Assembly: GCA_015680685.1 (NCBI GenBank)
Contig: MNCI01029287.1
Span: 77,768-141,767 of the forward strand
DNA from: Gnetum montanum
Taxonomy: Eukaryota > Streptophyta > Gnetopsida > Gnetales > Gnetaceae
DNA length: 64,000 nt
Direction of reading: 5' to 3'
The position numbers and the translations under genes are program-made. Shown here one piece after another: positions 58,634-64,000 of the stretch. A model generated the notes under the pieces. The model had not been told where the DNA came from. It saw only the letters and a list, made by a program, of their open reading frames with translations, and made no database searches. Every line of letters starts with the position of its first letter. The stretch's first letter is position 1.

Positions 58634-60751
58634 TCAGATGCTACACATAGTATCCATAAGGATTTGGTTGTCAATATGAGTACTACTATCTTGGTGGTGG
58701 CATTGCCCACAATTGTGGTTGCTGCCACTATTGCTGATATTGCTCCTGTGGCTATGGGTATGCTCCACTTGGATAGTAGGTTGGTTGGTAGTTACCTTGA
58801 GGGTAAGGTAACCATTATGAAATTTGTTTTTTTTTTTTGAAAAATCTTGGATTAAGTGCATAGTTCCCTATTTCTTGCAAATGTACCATTACAAGACAAC
58901 ATGCCTTAGGATGTCTGAATTGGCATACTATAAACCCTTCCTTATCCTTTGAGCTTGAATTAGAACATTCTACCACTAAAGCAACTTTTCTTTTTCATTT
59001 GTAATCTCTTTTCTTCTCCTCCTCCTTGCCCTTATTGAAGGCTTGTTCAATTCTTTCTTCTATAATTTTTAAGACTATAGCGAATTTTTCATCCACCAAG
59101 TCCCACATCTTTTCTACCTTGATGGCCATGTCATTAATAGACTTTTGGATTAGTAGAGTCTTTTTCTGTATCATCTCTTCCAAGGTTTCTTCCTATTGCT
59201 TATTATATATTCGTACACATTTTTTCTAGATAGATGGATCTCTATTATACTCCTCGGCTAATTCTCTCTTCTTCAACTCACCTTCTTCCTTTGTCACTTG
59301 GTCAATTAGCCTATGAATTTTATGGACATACATTTCTGATAGTCTTCCTTGGGCATAAACCCCAAGGGTTTCCCTAATTTTATTCTTTAATCCATCGACA
59401 ATATGTCTAAGTTTCTCCCTTTGGAAAAATCTATGGAATGGAAACCTATGCAAAAGAGAGTAGTATGTATCCATTGTCGCATCAAGGGATTTGTGTGTTC
59501 CTTACTTCTAGTCTTGGATCTACTTTCTAAGATTGAATAGTTGAGAGTAGGTTTGGCATTTGTCATTAAAAAGTTCAAGCATGGTACTTCATCTTCTAAT
59601 TGATTCAGGTTCTAATGATTTGCACCAGCTTTTTGCCTCCTTGATGAGTGTTTGAGGAAACAACTTAAATTTTTACTAGTTACTTTCAATATTCTATAGG
59701 GCATAGGCATCGTGAAATGCTTGAAGGTGATGTTGTGGATCTGCATTATACCCACCTTTAAACTTAGGAATATTGTTCATATCAAGTTGCTTGATGCGAC
59801 TATCTCTCACATTCTTGGTTGGAATATATACAACTTTCTTTATGTTGATCATGCTGCAAGTAGCCAATAGGGGTTCTTCACAATCATAGGATTTGTATGC
59901 TCAATTCTAGTGATGCCTCCTTTGGTACTCATATCACTCTCTCTATGCATGTTTGTCCCTGTTTCTTTGTGGTTCATGCTCTTCATCAAGGTTTCTTGGT
60001 TGACACTCATGTCTATCATGAGCTTGATGTCTCTCCCTATCATGCTCTTTGTACCTTTTTTCCCTTCTATCGAAGTTCATGGTAGGGAGAGACATCAAGG
60101 TACAAACATCAAGGTTTCTTGGTTGACACTCATGTCTATCATGAGCTATTTATCTCTTTCTGATCCAACAAACACTCTAGGCCTTGAGTCTTGCTTATAC
60201 TTAAAGTCCTTTGCTTTTATTCTTGGTATCTCTATGAGGGCTAAATGTAGTTGCACCTTGACAAGTTCTTCTAGACGAATAATAGCTATTTCATGATCAT
60301 AGTGAAGTTTCTCTACTACAAATGCATCACCATTAGGTTCTTTTAGGACAACAGGAGAGTTAACATGCTTTCCCTTATTATGCTCATATTTGATTTCCAT
60401 AGAAGCATCTCTCTCTACTTCTACCTCAATGGGTTGATAGGGTCTTATCATGTGTTTGGTCACATGGTATCCTTCTTGCGCATGACTCAGATTCATTCCC
60501 CTTAAAGCTATTTGAATCATGGTAGGTGCTAAATGCTCTGGAGGCAAAACAATATTACCCTATAGGTCTCTCCACCTCATCTGCCCATTTTGGTGAAAGA
60601 TGAATGTGAAATCAAGGTAATAAGGATTAGTGTGAACATATGAGACTCTTGTTTGCATATGCATACTCTAGTCTTCATCATCATTTATCTTGTCATTGCC
60701 CCTTTGTAACTCTTTGGTAGGTGATAGTTTTTCTTTAAGTGTTGAAGCCAT
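58634..60751 (-). pseudogene. Athila-like gag of element 2
   Basis: The start codon complement is at 60749-60751, giving MASTLKEKLSPTKEL. The N-terminal part shares WRDL-GNIVLP with element 1. A middle charged segment with ERDASMEIKYEHNKGKH lies at 60430-60350. The capsid domain is readable only in scraps at 59830-59580 (HLQAFHDA-like), followed by LGVYAQGRLSEM, EEGELKKRELAEEYNRDPSI (59474-59226) and EEMIQKKTLLIQKSINDMAIKVEKMWD (59183-58995). The knuckle reads VCQFRHPKAC, with the first Cys missing. The tail is Gln/His-rich. A 43-bp duplication occurs at 59985-60030 and 60105-60150. Several stops and shifts. Confidence 0.8.
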
Positions 60752-60877
60752 TTTATATGTGTGAGGCTTGGTTAAGTCTGTGTGTTATTATGATTACTTA
60801 AAGATTATGAAGATTGGCTGTATGGTTCTTGATACAAAGAATTATGTAAGATCAATTACTTAGCACACAATGACACA

Positions 60878-60895
60878 TCCTCAGCAATAGCACCA
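60878..60895 (-). other. Decayed tRNA-Asp primer-binding site of element 2
   Basis: The plus strand reads TCCTCAGCAATAGCACCA, one base before the LTR. Against the tRNA-Asp 3' end it has five changes in 18, all C-to-T or G-to-A. Confidence 0.75.
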
Positions 60896-60896
60896 A

Positions 60897-61774
60897 TGAT
60901 GAGTGGTGGAGCAATCCCAACACTCTACTGTACAAGTTAAAAGTGTTTATAAGTGACCAGATCGTAATCTGTAGATGGAAAATGTTATTATGCTAGTAAT
61001 TGATGTTAACGTCATCATCATTGTCTTCTCACCTTGAGTTAGTGAAGTCTAAGTGTATGGTTTAACTCATAGCAAGGCATATGTTATGTGATGTTGTAGG
61101 GCTCATTTTACGCCAAAGTGTAAACATAATGAAAATGAAGTTAAGTGCTAAATCCAAGTAATGATAAGAATGTAAATTTATTCTATCCTATAGTGATGAG
61201 CATCCAAACCTAGCTTACCTGACACATCTTGGACTCATGTAACTGTTACTAGGATTACCAAGTGAATTCACCACTAAGCGAATCAAGTGAACCCACTATT
61301 GGGTTATCAAATGATTACACTTTAACGCTCGAAACCAATCATACTGATTCTACTTTACTAATGAGCAAGTAAAATAAAGTGCTTAGAAATGTAAATGATT
61401 AAGCTAAGAAAACATGGACATTATGCTAAGTAAACAAATAAAACTAAGTGGTTGCTGCAATGATGAACATCAATCTCAATCTTTATTGCCATCATGAACT
61501 ATGTCCAAGTACAATTCACTTGAATAAAGATTCTATTCACTTGCTAAACATCACACTGTAGGAATTCACTCTATTGCTAACTAAGAAAACAAACTACAAG
61601 AGTTTCCCGAAGACTTGGAATGAAAAGTTGTTGACCATGTGCCTATGTGTTAGTATTTATAGGGCTACACACATCTCGAGATATCATATCAACGGTGACA
61701 TAGTATGGATTATGACATCATATTTATGAAATCATTGCTACGATATCGTAGAGCAACAAAAATTAACTTTATCA
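60897..61774 (-). repeat. 5' LTR of Athila-like element 2
   Basis: 878 bp direct repeat of 48627-49555. GATATC motifs at 61680 and 61742 (plus coordinates). TATA box TATAAAT at 61661-61655 (minus strand). Contains 'ttaccaag' repeats in the R/U5 part (61250-61310). TSD ATAAG follows. Confidence 0.85.
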
Positions 61775-63551
61775 ATAAGATTCATTGAAAAAACATTAAA
61801 TTCGCTGAAAAAAATCAAATTTGTTGAAAAGTGTCAAATCCATTGAAAAACCCCCATGCTCTAATTATTAGATTTTATGAGTATAAGGGAGGTTAACCCA
61901 AATCTTTTTTTAGATGTGTTGGAGCCTAAAATAAGTGAAATATAGATACACCTCAAAATATATAGTCCAATTAGAACTTTATATAACTTAACATTACTCA
62001 TTGGAATTGAACCCATGAGCTAGAGCTTCCAAATCAAGTGTCTTACCACTAGGCTAACCTAGATCTTTTTTGACTATATGTATCTTGAGGACAGATAACT
62101 AATATGGTACTTTGGCAAATTTAGATAGAGCATAAATTATAGAAATTATAAAAGATGATGGTTTTATTTTGTCTTATGTTTTCTATGGGATTGGGGGTGA
62201 GGGGTGAAATATCAAATCCCAAAAAAATAAATAATAATATATATTTTTTAAAAATTCAGAGTACATTAGATCAATGAAGAGAGAGTCTAAAGAAAAAACC
62301 CTATTGTTTTGGGGATGCCCTCTCAGGTTTTCATTTGTACAACCAATTTTGAAAAATCTTCCCTTTTAGACCTTGCTAAAAAGTTTCTTGTGAAGAGATT
62401 AAGAAAAGTCTCTCTAAAGACAAAGTAACACATCAATTAGAAATAATGAATAAATAACAATAGAAGATAAAAGCTTCCCATACTTGAGTATCCAAAACAA
62501 AAAGAATAACACTGTAGAAAGTAAAATAATTATTCAACTTTCATTGAGAGATTTTTTTTCTTAAACTATAATTAAAAAGCAACAACTTTGAGAATTTAAT
62601 ATTTAACATTTGAAGAAAGACCATAGTTATATTTTTTCTACTAAAGAATAATTGCACATCAAAGCTTCAAAATAAAGTAGAGAATAAGTAGTTGAAATAC
62701 ATTTTCAAATGCAGAGAAAGAAAGATAGAATCTTTGAAGATGGAATCTTAGGCTTAAAAGAAACAGGTATTCCTAAATTTTTGAGGATGAAATATTTTTT
62801 AAAGATTTTTCAAGGCTTTAAATTAACCCACTCATTAATATTGCCATTACAATAAATAATAGATTTTTTCCAATTAATATAAGAGCCAAATAACATGTAG
62901 TAATCCTCCACTCTAATTAATAGAGTATTAATAGCTTCTTAGAAATCAAGAAAAAGATAATCTCCAACAATGTCCATGTTCCTACAAAATTTTTCTTTCT
63001 TAGTCTCATAAGAATACCTCCATGAATTAAGTGTTGAAATACTTAAGTTATGATCATAAACAGTCTTTAGTTTGATATAACCTTTGTCAAGTCAATGATT
63101 ATGACACAATAGGACGTTAACCTCCAATCAAATGTAAACTTAGCCAAGTACACATGAACTAAGAATAACAGGGTAATGATGACAATGGTACGTTTAAGTA
63201 GTAAAATTGAATAGGTATTTATCATTGAAAAATAAACCATGTATAGAATAAGCTTTGAGTGATAAAACATAATCTAAGTGTAAAACAAGAGTAAAAGAGC
63301 ATAAAATGTTAAAATATTGAGAGCTATGATATGGGGAAAAGGGATTTGGTTTCCTTTACAAATAATGAAAATAATTTATTATTAAAAAAAGAAGAAGAAC
63401 TATTTACCTCCTCTTGAGGGCCAACTACAAGTGTTGGTGAAAAACGTAAGTGGAATAAAACTACTAAAACAAACCCAATTTAGGAGAAAAATGTGGGTTT
63501 GGAGAGTGAAATTAAACCTTTGGGATATGGATATATGATTGGAAAAGTTAT
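61775..63551. other. AT-rich spacer with SINE; no gene recognised
   Basis: Starts with the right part of the short-period repeat split by element 2 (61775-61850), then a SINE (61945-62058). From 62070 to 63551 there is AT-rich sequence without a coding frame, RNA gene or repeat that I recognise. Confidence 0.5.
61945..62058 (-). mobile_element. tRNA-derived SINE, best-preserved copy
   Basis: On the minus strand the A box TAGCCTAGTGG is at 62056-62046 and the B box GGTTCAATTCC at 62013-62003; both match the RNA polymerase III consensus. A tail with TTATATAAAGTTCTAATTGG follows. The same body is found at 31979, 34165, 36405 and 46990. Confidence 0.8.
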
Positions 63552-64000
63552 TGATGAGTGGTGGAATATCCAACACCCAACCATACAAGATATGAGTGTT
63601 CATGTGCAATCCTAGTCGAACTCCACAAATAAGGCAATGTGATTATACTGATAATTAGTTAGCGTTCGTGATCGTTGTCTTCCCACGTGAGTTAGTAAAA
63701 TCAATGCATATGATTTAAACTCATGGTAAGGTATATGATAATTGATGTTGAATTGGCCATTATGCTCCTAATAAACATGAAGTGAAAGTAAATGTTTCTA
63801 AATCTAAGTGATAGTAAAAAAAATCTAAACTAGCCTATGCAATGAGCAACCAATCCTAATCTTCTAGTCACACATTGAACTTTGTGCAACTACTACTAGA
63901 ATTACCAAGTACCACACTATTGGGCATACCAAGTGATAGCACTACTAGGTTACCAAGTAGTTACACTTACATGCTCAAGGTCAATTGTACTCATTTTGTT
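63552..64000 (-). repeat. Partial LTR of the Athila-like family, cut by the window end
   Basis: Starts TGATGAGTGGTGG as the plus-strand left ends at 48627 and 60897 do. Three copies of a TACCAAGT motif lie at 63900-63960. This would be the 3' end of an LTR on the minus strand; the U3 array and TATA box lie beyond the window. Confidence 0.8.

Larger units (their letters stand above)
48627..61774 (-). mobile_element. Full-length Athila-like Ty3/gypsy element 2 with ORF3 (13.1 kb), minus strand
   Basis: Order on the minus strand: 5' LTR 61774-60897, decayed tRNA-Asp primer site 60895-60878, gag 60751-58634, pol about 58240-54560, internal polypurine motif 54544-54532, noncoding region, ORF3 52520-49755, decayed 3' polypurine tract, 3' LTR 49555-48627. 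TSD ATAAG. Same family as element 1 but more decayed, with LTRs further apart in sequence. It is the only copy here with a near-complete ORF3. The insertion target is an AT-rich short-period repeat. Confidence 0.9.

Overview
The window comes from the nuclear genome of a seed plant with a large, repeat-filled genome. A gymnosperm such as a conifer is favoured. The reasons are one long-intron protein gene lying in deeply decayed LTR retrotransposons, introns up to 4.6 kb, AT-rich spacers, and LTR elements old enough that almost every reading frame is broken while LTRs, primer sites and target-site duplications can still be read. A large-genome angiosperm cannot be excluded.

Layout. 1-2230: 3' end of an Athila-like Ty3/gypsy element (+), ending in an LTR. 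2231-11860: a Tat-like Ty3/gypsy element (+) with dead RT, RNase H, second RNase H and integrase (about 6690-10018). It is preceded by a roughly 3-kb tandem array of 175-205-bp units and followed by a noncoding 3' region. 11860-31975: a three-element nest. A chromodomain-type Ty3/gypsy element (+) is split twice, by a copia-like element carrying only a gag-like region (12185-17897, TSD GTTTG) and by a full-length Athila-like element on the minus strand (18597-28549, TSD ATGTT). 32400-44825: the only intact gene, a casein kinase 1-like Ser/Thr kinase of 15 coding exons and 424 residues; its introns carry tRNA-derived SINEs and a small DNA-transposon-like insertion. 44826-48626: AT-rich spacer with a large imperfect inverted repeat made of two copies of a gag-like retroelement fragment. 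48627-61774: a second full-length Athila-like element (minus strand, TSD ATAAG) with gag, pol and an extra ORF3. 61775-63551: AT-rich spacer with a SINE. 63552-64000: start of another LTR of the same Athila-like family.

The Athila-like copies share TG...CA LTRs, a tRNA-Asp primer-binding site, an extra coiled-coil ORF between integrase and 3' LTR, a duplicated polypurine tract, and a short array of GATATC palindromes just upstream of the LTR TATA box. These shared but partly unexplained features are the most interesting material here. I see no bacterial-type operon, CRISPR array or defence system, and I do not claim a wholly new system.
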